DNA of 64,000 nt from Hyperoplus lanceolatus. Lineage: Eukaryota > Chordata > Actinopteri > Uranoscopiformes > Ammodytidae. Shown here piece after piece: positions 12,866 through 25,979 of the stretch. A program made the translations under genes and the position numbers. The stretch's first letter is position 1. The number at the start of each line of letters is the position of its first letter. The notes beneath the pieces are model-generated. The model was not told the DNA's origin and searched no databases. It saw nothing but the letters and a program-made list of their open reading frames with translations. The DNA is taken from NCBI GenBank assembly GCA_026929865.2, contig CM049403.1, forward strand, positions 26,659,001-26,723,000. The letters run 5' to 3'.

Positions 12866-13143
12866 CACTCAACAAAAATATAAACGCAACACTTTTGTTT
12901 TTGCTCCCATTTTTCATGAGATGGACTTAAAGATCTAAAATTCATTCCAGATACACAATATTACCATTTCTCTCAAACATTGTTCACAAATCTATCTAAA
13001 TGTGTGATAGTGAGCACTTCTGCTTTGCTGAGATAATCCATCCCACCTCACAGGTGTGCCACATCAAGATGCTGATCTGACATCATGATTAGTGCACAAG
13101 TGTGCCTTAGACTGTCCACAATAAAAGGCCACCCTGAAATGTG
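12866..13143 (+). repeat. Left terminal inverted repeat of the Tc1 element
   Basis: Inverse of 14190-14472 with only scattered differences. It contains the outer block (ACTCAACAAAAATATAAACG) and an inner block (CAATAAAAGGCCACCCTGAA) that abuts the transposase leader. Confidence 0.9.
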
Positions 13144-13163
13144 CAGTTTTGTCTCAAAGCAAA

Positions 13164-14158
13164 ATGCCACAGATGCCACAAGCATTGAGGGAGCGTGCAA
13201 TTGGCATGCTGACAGCAGGAATGTCAACCAGATCTGTTGCTCGTGCATTGAATGTTCATTTCTCCACCATAAGCCGTCTCCAAAGGCATTTCAGAGAATA
13301 TGGCAGTACATCCAACCGGCCTCACGTGTAAGACCAGACCACGTGTAACCACACCAGCCCAGGACCTCCACATCCAGCAGGTTCACCTCCAAGATCGTCT
13401 AAGACCAGCCACTGAGACAGCTGCTGAAACAATTGGTTTGCATAACCAAACAATTTCTGCACAAACTGTCAGAAACTGTCTCAGGGAAGCTCAACTGCAT
13501 GCTCGTCGTCCTCATTGGGGTCTTGACCTGACTCCAGCTCGTCGCCGTAACAGACTTGAGTGGGCAAATGCTCACATTCGATGGTGTCTGGCACGTTGGA
13601 GAGGTGCTCTCTTCACGGATGAATCTCGGTTTACATTGTTCAGGGCAGATGGCAGACAGTGTGTGTGGCGTCGTGTGGGTGAGCGCTTTGCTGATGTCAA
13701 TGTTGTGGATCGAGTGGCCCATGGTGGTGGGGGGGTTATGGTATGGGCAGGCATCTGTTATGGACGAAGAACACAGGTGCATTTTATTGATGGCATTTTG
13801 AATGCACATTGTTGTGCCATACATCCATGAACATCACCTCACGTTTCAGCAAGATAATGCACGGCCCCATGTTGCAAGGATCTGTACACAATTCTTGGAA
13901 GCTGAAAATGTCCCAGTTCTTGCATGGCCAGCATACTCACCGGACATGTCACCCATTGAGCATGTTTGGGATGTGCTTGACCGGCGTATATGACAGCGTG
14001 CACCACTTCCCACTAATATCCAGCAACTTTGCACAGCCATTGAAGAGGAGTGGACCAACATTCCACAGGCCACAATTGACAATCTGATAAACTCTATGCG
14101 AAGAAGATGTGTTGCACTGCATGAGGCAAATGGTGGTCACACCAGATACTGGTTCTGA
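13164..14158 (+). pseudogene. Tc1-type DD34E transposase, broken
   Basis: Cut-and-paste transposase of the enclosing element. The start at 13164 (MPQMPQALRERAIGM) fits the family. An N-terminal paired-type helix-turn-helix follows (MSTRSVARALNVHFSTISRL). The catalytic triad is visible: Asp in LFTDESRFTL (about 13618), Asp in QQDNARPHVA (about 13855) and Glu in SPIEHVWD (about 13955), with 34 residues between the second Asp and the Glu. The protein would end at 14158 (GGHTRYWF). Disruptions: a frameshift near 13330 just after the DNA-binding region, a small deletion with frame change near 13808 that removes about ten residues after DGILNA, and an in-frame TGA near 13993 after LDRRI. The copy is non-functional, but most of it is still readable. 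Confidence 0.92.
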
Positions 14159-14189
14159 GTCCCCAGACCCCCAATAAAGCAAATAAATG

Positions 14190-14472
14190 CACATTTCAGA
14201 GTGGCCTTTTATTGTGGACAGTCTAAGGCACACCTGTGCACTAATCATGATGTCAGATCAGCGTCTCATCTTGATGTGGCACACCTGTGAGGTGGGATAG
14301 ATTATCTCAGCAAAGCAGAAGTGCTCACTATCACACATTTAGATAGATTTGTGAACAATGTTTGAGAGAAATGGTAATATTGTGTATCTGGAATGAATTT
14401 TAGATCTTTAAGTCCATCTCATGAAAAATGGGAGCAAAAACAAAAGTGTTGCGTTTATATTTTTGTTGAGTG
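14190..14472 (-). repeat. Right terminal inverted repeat of the Tc1 element
   Basis: Inverse partner of the left arm. An AATAAA signal just inside it (near 14172) may serve as the polyadenylation site of the transposase transcript. Confidence 0.9.
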
Positions 14473-14486
14473 TATATGACCTTTAA

Positions 14487-15947
14487 ATACTTTTAAATGG
14501 TGACGTAATCATGCCTGACCAGTAGGTGGTGATAATGTGTCATGTCAAACACCAAAGAAGAACATTTATGAGCATGCTCATTGAGCATTTTCTTGAGCCA
14601 GCGACAAAAAGAAAACTAAACTGGAAATCTCAAAAGCCAATGTGGATTCATATGTTTGTCCGCAATATGTTTATTCTCCTCGGTGCTCAGTGTGGTAATG
14701 TTGTAGCAAATATGGGTTGCTTTGTCAACACAAAAATAAAGCCTAACAGCATCAACAGACAAACTGGTAACCTGCCATCCTTGGTTCATGGCGCATGCTA
14801 GGTAAATGAGTTGAGGCAGAGGTTCCAAAAAGGTCCTGTTATAGTGTCCGTTTGTGATGTTTGCGTGTACAAATCAAATACTGTATGTTTGAAAGCAGTT
14901 TAAAGACACCAATTCAAAACTTTAAATTTTCTTGATTTATTCATCAAAACTCAAAATTGACAGATCGATGCATAATGAAAAGTAATCTAGATAAAATGTT
15001 GCATCTGAGACATGCTACTGTTTTGAAACGTTAAGACCTGGCACAACATTGTGAGATTCTAACTCAATCCGAAGCCCGGCGTAAAGAATAATCCACGAGT
15101 ATCTTTCTCTCTGAATACTAATCTTCTTTATCCTTTCATCTTAAGCAAGACTGAAATGGCCTTCTCAACCCCTCGACCCAGCAGACATATATAAAACTTA
15201 ACAGGCACTCTGATCAGATTCCCTTTGAACTGAGGTCGTTTGGTGATACTGTTGGCAATCCTTTATATAATTACATCCAAACCTAAGACAGATTTCACAC
15301 GTTTTAGTTCAATGGGGTGAACTTTTTATGCACTCTGCTTTACAAGGCTCCCATAACACCTGCACAGGAATTATAAAGAGGCATCACTGTTTAATCTGAT
15401 CACTTAATTTAACCCTAAAATAAGTTATGTGTGCCATTCATCAGGGTTGTTTGCTTTGTTTGCCCAATCACCAATTGACAGTGCTCCAAATTGTGGGGAG
15501 ATCTTACCTCCTGCGAGCCATATTGACACCCTCATTATCTTGCACTGCGTGATCCCACTCCACACATAGTTTATTTGCCTTCTACCCCCTGCCTGTACAC
15601 CCTTTATGCCTCTCTCCGAAATTCTCATATTATTTAAAAGGGATGTGAGTAGCTTCTGCACTGGCACACACGTGGCATTGGCATCTCTCAATGGTTTATT
15701 TTAAATCAACTTAGAAAATAATTCATAAAGCTCCCAGTAGGGATTCAGCATTTTGGCAAATATTGTGTAAATATTGTGTTTTCCTTTTTGGTTATGAAAG
15801 AAGGTTTCACAGATCACTAAACAGCAGGAAAATGGTATGACTTTTCAACTACTATGAACCCCTCTAACGTTAGATCTTCGTGTTTGGCTCAAGCTCACAT
15901 AGACTTTTTTCGCACATCAAAAGGGAGGGGGACATGTTTTTTTTTGT
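14487..15947. other. Non-coding stretch, no gene recognised
   Basis: AT-rich DNA with short chance open frames only (longest about 91 codons at 14526-14801). No repeat termini or RNA gene recognised. Confidence 0.55.
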
Positions 15948-16223
15948 TTTGTTTTTTAACCTTTATTTATACCGGTAAATCCCATTGAGACCGGAGACTC
16001 TTTTATAAGGGAGACCTGTTTTCCTTTCCCACGTTACCATTCACACACACAGTCACACACCGATAGCAGCAGGCTAACTATCGACATTCACACGAGGCAA
16101 GGTGGGTGAAGTGTCTTCGCCCAAGGACACAACAACCATGACACAGGTGGCAGGGCGGGCATCGAACCTCCAACCCTTTGATCATCAGCCGACCCGCTCT
16201 ACCAACTGAGCCACAGTCGCCCC
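15948..16223 (-). mobile_element. tRNA-derived SINE
   Basis: On the minus strand the element starts at 16223 with a tRNA-like head: GGGGCGACTGTGGCTCAGTT contains an A box (TGGCTCAGTTGG), and GGTTCGATGCC further on is a B box, together an internal RNA polymerase III promoter. The body contains GTGTCCTTGGGCGAAGACAC, common in fish SINEs. The 3' part (CCGGTATAAATAAAGGTTAA) ends in a mixed T-rich run on the plus strand. The whole length is about 276 bp. Target duplications are not obvious. Confidence 0.8.
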
Positions 16224-19200
16224 ATGTACAAGCAAGAGAATCATTACAAATGCAAACCTTATAAGGATGACCATGAACAGTATAGGTACACCATCAGACA
16301 TGACTTAAATCCAGCATGAAAAGGTTGGATCTGGATCTGGTTTATTGAAATCATTGTACCTTGAATAAGAGTTCATCCAGTGGCTGCAAAATATTAAATT
16401 GCAGAGATCCTAAGTCAGAAGAAGCCCTGTGTCATTTTGTGTAATGTCAGTGGAGTCATTACCGGTCTACTGTGTCTCGACCTGTCTCAAGTTGTTAGGA
16501 TTCATCCTCTAAAGGACATATATATATTTGTACCGAAATGCATGGCAATCCATCCAGCATTTCAGTCTTGGCCAAAGTGGAACAGCCCAACAAACTGAAG
16601 GCTGACTGATACCCCTTTTCAAACTAAAAGCAAAAGAGCTGGCATTTGGCCAGGAAAACTGCTTCTAGAGCAGCACCAATTCGTTGCTGGTCTAGAATCG
16701 AGAACTACTTTACCCACAGGGACGGGGGCTGGATTAAAGTGACCAAACAGACCAAGTGTTTGGATGCCAATGCCCAATGCAAAGCTAGGATCAACACTTT
16801 TAACAGTGCTGTGTAGTCTGCCTATAATTTTGTTGTAATTGTTAGCGCTAGCGTCAGCTGGGAGAGTAGAAGAATAGACACACATATGTATATTGAGAAA
16901 AGTGAAAAGTAAAACGGTTCTTAGAAGGTTCACAAATTGAACCAACTTTGAAACTGCACTACCACTACCACCAACCTGGAACCAGGTTTGCGTGGGTGAA
17001 GGGGGTATGACATTTCATGCATAAAGCAGCGTTAAAAAAACTGTAAATGTAACATATCCTATAGGCTACCTTAAAGGTTGCTTGCAAGACATTAAAGAAG
17101 TTTAATATGACATTCAAAGCAAAGCCACTGGTTTGACCAGTATGTCTCAGTGTGAAAGCTTATCTGACACGTTTACAGTTTACTGGCCGATTTTGTCATT
17201 ATTGCCTATTATTTCTGCGAAAAACAAGGATGTTTTATTGACATTCTACAGTCTGGCTCCCAGAGGATATTAAATAATCAGCTGTTTAGTATGAGAAGCT
17301 GTTCCGATATCTGCACTGCAGTGTGCACCATTTGAACATGTAATATCAACACAAACATGTTTAAACAGACTGATGTGTATTGCAGATTCCATCCTAATCG
17401 TTTCTCTGCTGAAGCCCTCTGACTGCTAATTTCACTTCTATCAATATACCCCTACACCACACTGTACTCCCTGGAGAAATTAACAGTGATTGATCTCTAA
17501 AACCAAATTTATTTTTTGCAAAAAAATTAAAAATAAAAAGGTCTTGGCTCCTCAATTTTCTACACACTAATGAGCAACATGCATTATGCCCCCGGTCCTA
17601 CCTCCAGGTGAAAAAACCGTGTGCGATTTTAATTTGGGAAATTCATTTTCAAGTAGGCAGGTTCGGCTTGCCTCTTGACGTGGCAGGGGTTTGATAACCT
17701 GTTATTGACCTTGTTGTATCATGCTTCTAGGTAAGGGGTCAATTCAAGTGGGCTGAAGTGTCGCCATGCAGCACGTACAGCACTGTCGTCCAAAGGCAAT
17801 TTAATGAAAGAGTCTGCTGGCATTTGCAAAGGATTTGTCGCTTTCAAATTAAGTGCTTGTGTTTGTGCCACAGGCCCTTAAAGTAGAAAGAAAATCCAAC
17901 TACACACTTGTAAAACATAAATTTATCTTTGAAAATAACATCCATCTCTGACCTTTTCAGAAATGTTATTCTATCTTCTGATAATCCTAATGTGTGGCCT
18001 CAAGGAGTAAGACTGATGATGAGATAGAACCAATTTCTGATTGATACAGCGATAGTATTGATATGAAGTAGGTTAATCCTGGCTTTGAATTATCAGCAGT
18101 TCCGTGTTCTCATACATAATACATTATGGAAATGGTTGTGATATAAATAAATTAATCATGTATGTGCTAAGTAATGTGTTGCTGAGGGCTTCAAAGCAGC
18201 TACCTCTTAATTGCATGCAAGATATCCCTGCAACTATTTAGCACATGGACTGAATGTCTTCCTTAAGCTCACCTGGATAAATGAGGTGAATTCAGAACTT
18301 CAGAACTTCAATTATTTGTATTTATACGTATTGAATGTGTTTCCTGGGAAGCATGATGTAACTTTTGTTTTTGAAAGTGCAATAAAAATACATTATTACT
18401 AACGTTCTCCCTTTCTGTAGTTACAACATGCCCAAACCACTTTCTCTCACCATGTTTATCAAATACCAAGGTAAATCCCATATGTGAAAACCCTACTTTG
18501 CAAAAAAATATAGTTTTGTATTGGATGCGGCAGCACAATATTCATTGTTTGTGGCCACCTGAAGAATATAAGTTTAGTATTCCTTTTTTTAGCTCTTTTT
18601 TTGGTCTCCACCAACTCCTGAAAGAACTATTAGCCTTTTTTGATGCTAAATGCTCCAATATGTTCACCATCGAATCTCCATCTGTGGCTGTCTTCTGTTT
18701 TGTGCTGAGCAGGTGGTGTACAGTGTGTTTTATAGGTTTTCTTTTGTTGTTGTTGTTGCATAAAACAGCTGCCTAATGTGGCAGTGTGGACAACAATCCC
18801 ACTAAAGGAGTGATTAAAGTGAAGCAGAACGGTAAAGTTGTGAATGTGCAGCTCAACAATAAGCTGAAAATCACTATAATGCTGAGTGACCCCTTTGTCC
18901 ATTGTATGTTTCAGACTTTTAAAAATAGCAATAATATCCATCTAATGTAAGCAAAAGCACCAACACAAATGACTAAAAGTACTCCATTAGAAGTAAAAGA
19001 TGTCCATTCAATAATGCCCTTAACCAAATGTACATGTAGTATCAAAGTGGACCACCACTCCTGAAAAATGGTCCCATTGACTGATATTTTTTACAATACA
19101 TTATTATGTTACTGGTGCCTCAATGATAAAGCAGCATGTGTTGTAGTTGTCTGAGGTGTATCAAGTTTTAATGACTTTATACTGTGTCGGGTATTTTAGT

Positions 19201-19990
19201 CTTGTATAACCCATCCGATGGGTCGCACTGTGTGGGCTTTTTGGATGAATCTGCATAACAAATGCTTTATCTTCAGCAGGAATGACCTTGTTGAGTTTGG
19301 GCATTGATCAGCAAATCGACTCATCCACTCCGATAACTCTGAAACCCATTTATCAAAGGCAAGGTTTCAGCCTGCCACGGCTACATTCACTGGCATAAAA
19401 TCAATCTATTCTTATCAGTTAATACACCGACGGGTCATGGCAGGAATATGTGAACATGTACAGTACAAGCCCAAACTGTGATTAGGAACGATGGAATTGG
19501 TTCAGTAATGTGGAAAGGTGAAAGAAATTTGAGTTGAGATAGGTCAAATCAGAAAGACAAAGATGCGGCACAATCCAGCACTAATTTGCCATCATCATTC
19601 TTATATAGCATTGATGAGTGGAAGAAATGTTGAAGAAATGTTAAAAATCTCAGCACGAGTTTCATGTGCTGCCTTCCACTTCCTCCTTTCTCCAAATACT
19701 CATGAGAGACATGTGTGGAAATGCATAGGAACCTCTCAGTGCGCACATACGGTACAAAGCAGGACTTACATACAATGGGTACATGTGTATGTGAGGGATT
19801 TGTTTTGATTTGCATACTGTAATTCAGTCCCAGCCAGTGTCTGAGCCGAGTACACAAACACAAAGATTCGGACAACAAATGTTGCCATAGGAGGTAAATT
19901 GGTGCTAACTAAGAATTTCCCACAAGGTTTGCACATTTATATAGTATAATGAAGCAGCCCCTTAATGGGTAAACCGAGTGTTTGCAGGTG

Positions 19991-19993
<3 letters not shown>

Positions 19994-20030
<37 letters not shown>
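19994..20030. repeat. (TG)n microsatellite
   Basis: Uninterrupted TG dinucleotide run of about 18 units. Confidence 0.95.
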
Positions 20031-20034
<4 letters not shown>

Positions 20035-23000
20035 GTGCTTTGTTCAATATAAACAGGCAGGAGAGAGGGAGGTGGCTTTGTTTTGTCCATCTTGTGGATG
20101 TATCGGGTTTTGGCTGGATTAAGTAGTCATTTAATTACATGGTCTGTTTGTTGTGTGGGGAATAAATAGCATGCCGAAGAATTGCGCTTGGCACCTTGGA
20201 ACAAATACCACGCAACATTGTGTCATTTGCAATCACAGTTTACAGCACTCAAAGAGACAAAGTCAATACCTCCTAATGGACACCGGAAATCTGTAACCAG
20301 TCCTGCTGTGTGGAGCGAAATGCCTATCCGGTCTGACTGTGAGGGCACTATTTATTAACTGAAGCTCATCAACTTCATTATGACTTTCATGCAGAGGTTT
20401 TGGTGAGCTGTATAGTGCCAGTCAGTACTTGAGTGAGTGTAAGTAATTGACAATCTTTGTTAGCACTGAGAATCCATTCACCATTACCACAAAAAAACAT
20501 GTTTTTTCTCTGTCACTGCTGTTTTATGTGTTGCGGTTTATTTCCAACTCCTGAAAGTCAGGCTGCTGTCAATATTCAATGGGGATGACTTAAATTGTGT
20601 TAAACAGGTTTGATGGGAATATAACTTTGTAAGATGAAGAATGTATCTAATGTCTAACAATCACAATGGCTGCCACTGTGGCAAGATGCTTGGGTGCTGC
20701 TGAGAGTGCGATTTTGGATGAATTGACCATTTAACACGTAGGCCTACATCATGTAGGATGTATGATATAATTCTGACCACACGAATTATGGCAAATTGCC
20801 CATTAACTCCCACAGACAGAAAAAACTGTCTTGGCAACAAGTCTTCTAACTAAACAACACAATAGTTGAATCAAGTGATTTGCTCCTAATCAGTAAGACA
20901 AAGCAGCTTACTTTATGCATCTATAACTATCAGGATATATGTATTTGAAATAGTTATTTATTTATTTAGCGAATGCAAAGTCCTTTAGCCAAACAGTTGA
21001 CTCTTGCTCTGCTGTATGAAGGGTGACAAGTCCTCCTTTAAGTATTTGTAGAGAGCATGCTTCAATGAAAGTTAAAAGTTATTTAAAATGTGTTTCAAAT
21101 GTGTGTTTGCAAAATAGGAAAAAGTTGAAGTCATATGCCAGGAGCCTTTTGGTAATCACACCCAATTGTTTCATCATCATTGTATTGAGGTAGTCAAAGC
21201 CGAGCCTACAGGAATACCAAACCAATGGTGGTCTGATAGGGATGCTGAAGGGGTCAAAAAAAACAGCCTTTAGCTGAAGGATCTGGATGAATGTGACGTG
21301 GTAACACATGTTTGATGTGCTCAGTAAAAGGACCAAATGGACATCTGGTTCCTGTGAAAACTGGGGGTGGAGGTCAATCGGACACTAAAGTGACAGCTGA
21401 CAGCAGCAGAGAAAATAAGGGATTTTAAAGTCTGACAGATTGACTCAAATAGAGCGTAGAGAAATATGACTAGTTGAAGTGAAAATTGCGAACACCAAAG
21501 ATATAAGGTTCCCCGAAAATGGTCATGAAAATACTATACTGAAATTAAACTTGGCTTGCTGAGTGGTATTTGTATGCAACAGAGATAATTTTTTGGGAAA
21601 GAGAAAGAAAGCGTGAATGACAGGTGAAAGAACGAGCAGGAGACAGAAGCTTCTAGTTTATGAATAAGACTGTTCTACTACTGTGCTATGAAAGGGTCAG
21701 GAGATGCATCATATTGTTCAATGATTGAAAAAATAAAGGCAGGCCTGGGAACAACAAGTATGGGAACTAAATTGATGACAAAAAAAATTACATGTTAAAT
21801 ATGAAAACATGAACGTAAAAAAAAATCAAGCTAAATAAAGATGTTTGAATTCTGACATATCTTCATTAAGTTTATTAAATCCCCTTCCTAAGGCAGCAGA
21901 AGAGAGATGCAGTGCCACCCTGACAAGGCCTTCTAGTGTCTTCAACTGCATGAAAACATGTGCAAATGACACCAGGCTGATCCAGAATAACTAAACATTG
22001 ACCGGATGTCCGATTACAAGAGTCAAGTTTACTCAAGCTTATTAAAACCAAGCATCTTTAACTCCTTTCCAGTTTTTTTCAGTGTTTCCTGTTCTGTTGT
22101 TGACATGTTTTCAGCTGCAAACAATGCTGTGTCGCAATGTGTAATATGACAAAAATAAAGTAGAAGTAATTTATTTTCAATTTTTTTATTTTATTTATCC
22201 TCGAGAGACCAATTGAGGGGTGACCCTCATTTACGATGACGTCGAGATCAAACAAATTCAAAGGAAAAACAACAATACATAAACAATATTCAATGCAAAT
22301 ACATCAAATACACAACAACAGGTGAAGAGAAAAACAATTGAAACATTTACACAGTGGTGAAGAGTGGCAGCAATTAAAATGAAATGGGTGAAAGTACAAT
22401 ATAGCCTAATTAAAACAGTTACAGGTAGAGTTTGGCAGATTTAAGATAGTTTGTTTAAATTGGTTAAAGTAAGACTGTCCAGAACAGTGCAATCCTATTT
22501 AATTTTTTAATTCTGTTTTGATTCCACTAATTAACTGTTATAAATGTGTTTTTGTGTGTGTTCACATCGTGTCGCACTGCACCATCCAGAAACAAAAAAA
22601 AAAATCATGAAGAAACACTCTTCATGTGGAGCTGTTGCTGTCAAGCTGAGTGAATTTTACTTATCTAGCCCATATCACAAATTGCCTCAAGCAGCTTTAA
22701 TTTCTGTACAGCATACATCATGCTGTCAGATAACTAACTAACCGTATGTAACTGCCAGAAAAATATTTTGAAGCAAATTGAATTGAAGTGTAAAAATGCT
22801 GGGTTTTTTTCTTCTTATTTCTGTCATCTTCACCCACAGCATTAAAGGTTCCTTTTGAAATTAACACAAAACAGGAAGGCAGGAAGTGCTTGTCGATCAT
22901 TTGGATCAATTTATTTTCCCATGTGTGGATAAGTTAAAAAAGCAAAGTAGAACATTCTCTTGATTGGTTTATTCATGGCGAAAAGGAAGCTCAATCTCGC

Positions 23001-23336
23001 GGTATCGCAGGTTCATGTAAACAGTTTAACCCCACTGCAATCTGAGCGTGACCATCCGCCCTCGTCCCCAAAGTAAACACAATGGGTGTGATCAGCCTTC
23101 AACCGAAAAGCCAACCGAAAATATCCCCCATTTATCTTGTGGTCTGTGACTAATGAATAACAGAGGTGGAAATTTACTGAAGCCAAGAGTTGTGGAGATG
23201 CGATCATCCACCCTGAACACATCACGCCGCTCTCCACTAGTGTAATAATGGATGGTATGGCTGCCATTACGACCCTCCCTCTGCACGGCGGAGCACTGCA
23301 AGCCACATGAAATCAAATTACAGCTCAAGAGGAGGT

Positions 23337-23420
23337 GCTCTCTCTCTCTCTCCCTCTCACTCTCTCGCTCACGTTATCTCGCTCTATATATACGTGTATC
23401 TCTCTCTCTCTCTTTGTCCC
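23337..23420. repeat. (TC)n-rich microsatellite
   Basis: Two TC dinucleotide runs separated by a short AT-rich piece (TATATATACGTGTA). Confidence 0.9.
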
Positions 23421-23579
23421 CTCATCTCCCCTCATTTCCTTTTCCTCTTGGCCTCTTATTGCTGGCTTTCTATCAGGGAACATTTTCAAAGGGTAAATGA
23501 ATCCAGAATTCTCCAAATAGCTTTCATGCCTGGACATCCTACCGCTGTCTTTGTTGTAATGTTGGGTTGGTTTAGGTCA

Positions 23580-23835
23580 TTGTGCACCCCTTTTTGGTAA
23601 TATTTTGTTTCTTTTTGATCACTTTGCATCTCTTTATGGTCATTTACATCTCTGTTTGGTCAATTTGCATCCTTTTCTGATGGTTTTGTGTTTCTTTTTG
23701 GCAATGCTGTGTCTCTTTGCGGACATTTTGCGCGCTTTGGCATCTCTTCTTTTCCATCTTGCATTATTATGTCTCTTTTTGGTGATTTTGCATCTCCTTC
23801 TGATCTTATTGTGTCTCTTTTTGATCATTTAGTTT
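23580..23835. repeat. Degenerate short tandem repeat, TTTTTGGTCATTTTGCATCTC type
   Basis: About ten imperfect repetitions of a roughly 20-26-bp motif of the form CTCTTTTTGGTCATTTTGCAT. The overlapping plus-strand open frame at 23605-23832 (repeating LFLVILHLCL-like) and its antisense partner are artefacts of this repeat. Confidence 0.7.
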
Positions 23836-25947
23836 AATTTTTCGTTCATTTCTGTGAAATTTTGCACATAAAGCTATCATACAGTCGGTTCCATGGGCCT
23901 GGCTGCTTGTACCCAGTAGGCCTGTACAGTAATCCATCTACGATAACAACCAGCCAGCTACCTATGACTTTCTGACTCTGTTAGAGTGGGGGCACCCTCA
24001 GGCCTTCCCCTTTTGGCTGCACCCTTGTCCATCTCTCCTCCAATCTTTTCTCTCTTCCTTGCTGTCTTCTCTTCCTTGACTCTGGTGGAGGAGGAGAAAG
24101 TGTAGGAAAAAAGAGAGAGAGTGCAGCGATCCTTTGAGATCTCATAAATCTAATGTATTCATTCACATTGCCTCGACTTCCTAAAAGTGCTTGGGAGTGC
24201 ATTTGGTGAGTCCATAAGTCACAACATTGTCAGAGAGGCTATGGTGATGCATGAGAACTCTGGAGCTCAGTTCATTCCAGAGCAGGTACTCTCCGTCAGA
24301 TAAGAGCAACCTTAATTCCTTCCGCTGGCCTAATGTGTTTTTAATGCAGCCCTGTGACTTATGTTGCTGTCAGTGGGCCCGGCCTCATAGGGGATGCCAG
24401 GATGCTAGTGGGCGGCAGACTGGGACCAGGAAAAGGTGGCAAAGATTAATCGGAGCAGCAAAGGCACCACACATTTGATCAAATTCGTATTGACTCAGAC
24501 TATGGAGAGGGCTGCATCTGTGGAGGTAAAAAAGAGAAAAAAATAAGAAAACGGCATGCTCGGCTTGTCTCGGCAGCAGGATAAATGAGCCCGGTTTGTT
24601 TCGAACGTGGATTTGATGAAACAATACGAATTGACCTCGGAGGCAATTCATGTCGTCAATGCCATGCTGAGGCAGGTGAATTTCTCATCGCAATGTGTTT
24701 TGTCGCAACCATTATTAATTGTCTGCGTGTTTTTCGAGCTATGGGAGACTTATTGTAGGATCAGCGCAACAGCGATACATCATAAGGCTTGTGTCATTTT
24801 GTGATCAACAGACACTTCATTTAAAGCCAGAGGGAATTTCCAATGTATGGGTTCGCCCTCTAAAACGTCCCAGGGGAAATCTACAGGCCGACAGAGTTAC
24901 ATTTAAAACTATTATAAGAAGATTTATTTGTTGCGGGTTTTTTTTTTTTTTTTTTACTTTTTCTCCCAATAGTGAGCCAACAGAGGAATTGCATGTGAAT
25001 AGGGACTTGTGCATTGCAATAGGGCAACCGTTTTCACCTAAGTTTTTATTTCATAAAACACAGTACAGCATTAGTAGGCATTGTCGTAATCGTTTGTTCT
25101 GATATTATTTTTTAATTGTAAATCCTTGGGTGCTGTGGTTGACAGTGAGCCCTAGAGGAGATCCAATCAACATGCTGTTTATTGAGCCTCCCTCCAGACA
25201 GTCTTTAAAGATACTCCGCTTGGAATAAGTTTTTGTGTATGATAGAATTTTTCCACAAAAGTATGCAAATATTTTTCACATTGAAAGTGTATTTTCTGGA
25301 CATGAGAAGTATCCTTTGCTTTCTTAGCAGAACAATCAACATGTTTCTTAATTCAGCATTGCAGCATTAATAGATGGAAATGCTTTAAATAACAATATTT
25401 TAATTTGGCATGAAAGGACCCTTGTCAATACCCTATAGAATAGAGACAATGCTCTTTTGGAGTTGTTTCTTTATTTGTTTCCAGAGCTGTATTTAAATGT
25501 GTAAAATGTTGAACTGTCACAATTGTAAGGCAAACTATACAACATTTAAATGTTAATTATTCATGTGTATGAAGTTATGCAGTACACAGCAGTAACATAA
25601 TGCAATGAATTCTAAATAAATGAGCACAAACACACTCTGCTGCAGTAAATTCAGTATCCTGTAGTGTGTGAGTCACCACATGTTTTTTTCTGCAACTATG
25701 AGTCTGTGGCCAAAGGTTTGGCTGCAGGGCCTTGAACATGCATGTCCCCAGCTGCACACGCTTATCAAAATGTTCAAAAGGGATAAGGGAAAAACCCCTC
25801 TTTTAAAACACCACCATGTTCCTGTTATTTTTATTTTCTTGTCCCCCGGCTCCGATAATCCGCAACATCCTTGGCTAATCAGCGAGAAAGGAATAGGGCA
25901 GCAGCGTGCTCAGGGTTGAGTTTTAAAAATGCATGTTCTTCCTCTGA

Positions 25948-25949
<2 letters not shown>

Positions 25950-25978
<29 letters not shown>
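25950..25978. repeat. (CA)n microsatellite
   Basis: Uninterrupted CA run of about 14 units. Confidence 0.95.

Positions 25979-25979
<1 letters not shown>

Larger units (their letters stand above)
12866..14472 (+). mobile_element. Tc1 transposon with ~280-bp terminal inverted repeats
   Basis: The ends CACTCAACAAAAATATAAAC and its inverse are flanked by the TA dinucleotides expected for Tc1/mariner insertion (12864-12865 and 14473-14474). The inverted repeats extend about 280 bp from each side, to around 13143 and from around 14190, with few mismatches. The 1607-bp element encodes one plus-strand DD34E transposase, now broken. It interrupts the TTAA-target element at 10369-14486. A left-arm copy of the same family lies at 63075. 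Confidence 0.95.
10369..14486. mobile_element. TTAA-target non-autonomous element with nested insertions
   Basis: The left end TTAAAGCTCCCATATTATAC and the reverse complement of the right end (TTAAAGGTCATATATTATCC, once the Tc1 insertion and its duplicated TA are ignored) match at most positions and both start with TTAA, as expected of TTAA-target elements (piggyBac- or Kolobok-type). The net length without the two insertions is about 1.6 kb. It contains a 178-bp tandem array and is split by a Harbinger-like MITE and by a Tc1 element that lies only about a dozen bases from its right end. No coding capacity of its own is visible. Confidence 0.65.

Noticed and set aside
13399-13824. 141-codon minus-strand frame
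   Set aside because: Antisense shadow of the Tc1 transposase.
16140-16223. tRNA gene on the minus strand
   Set aside because: Same reason: it is the head of a SINE.
23605-23832. Leucine-rich plus-strand frame and Lys/Arg-rich antisense frame
   Set aside because: Both result from the degenerate short tandem repeat.
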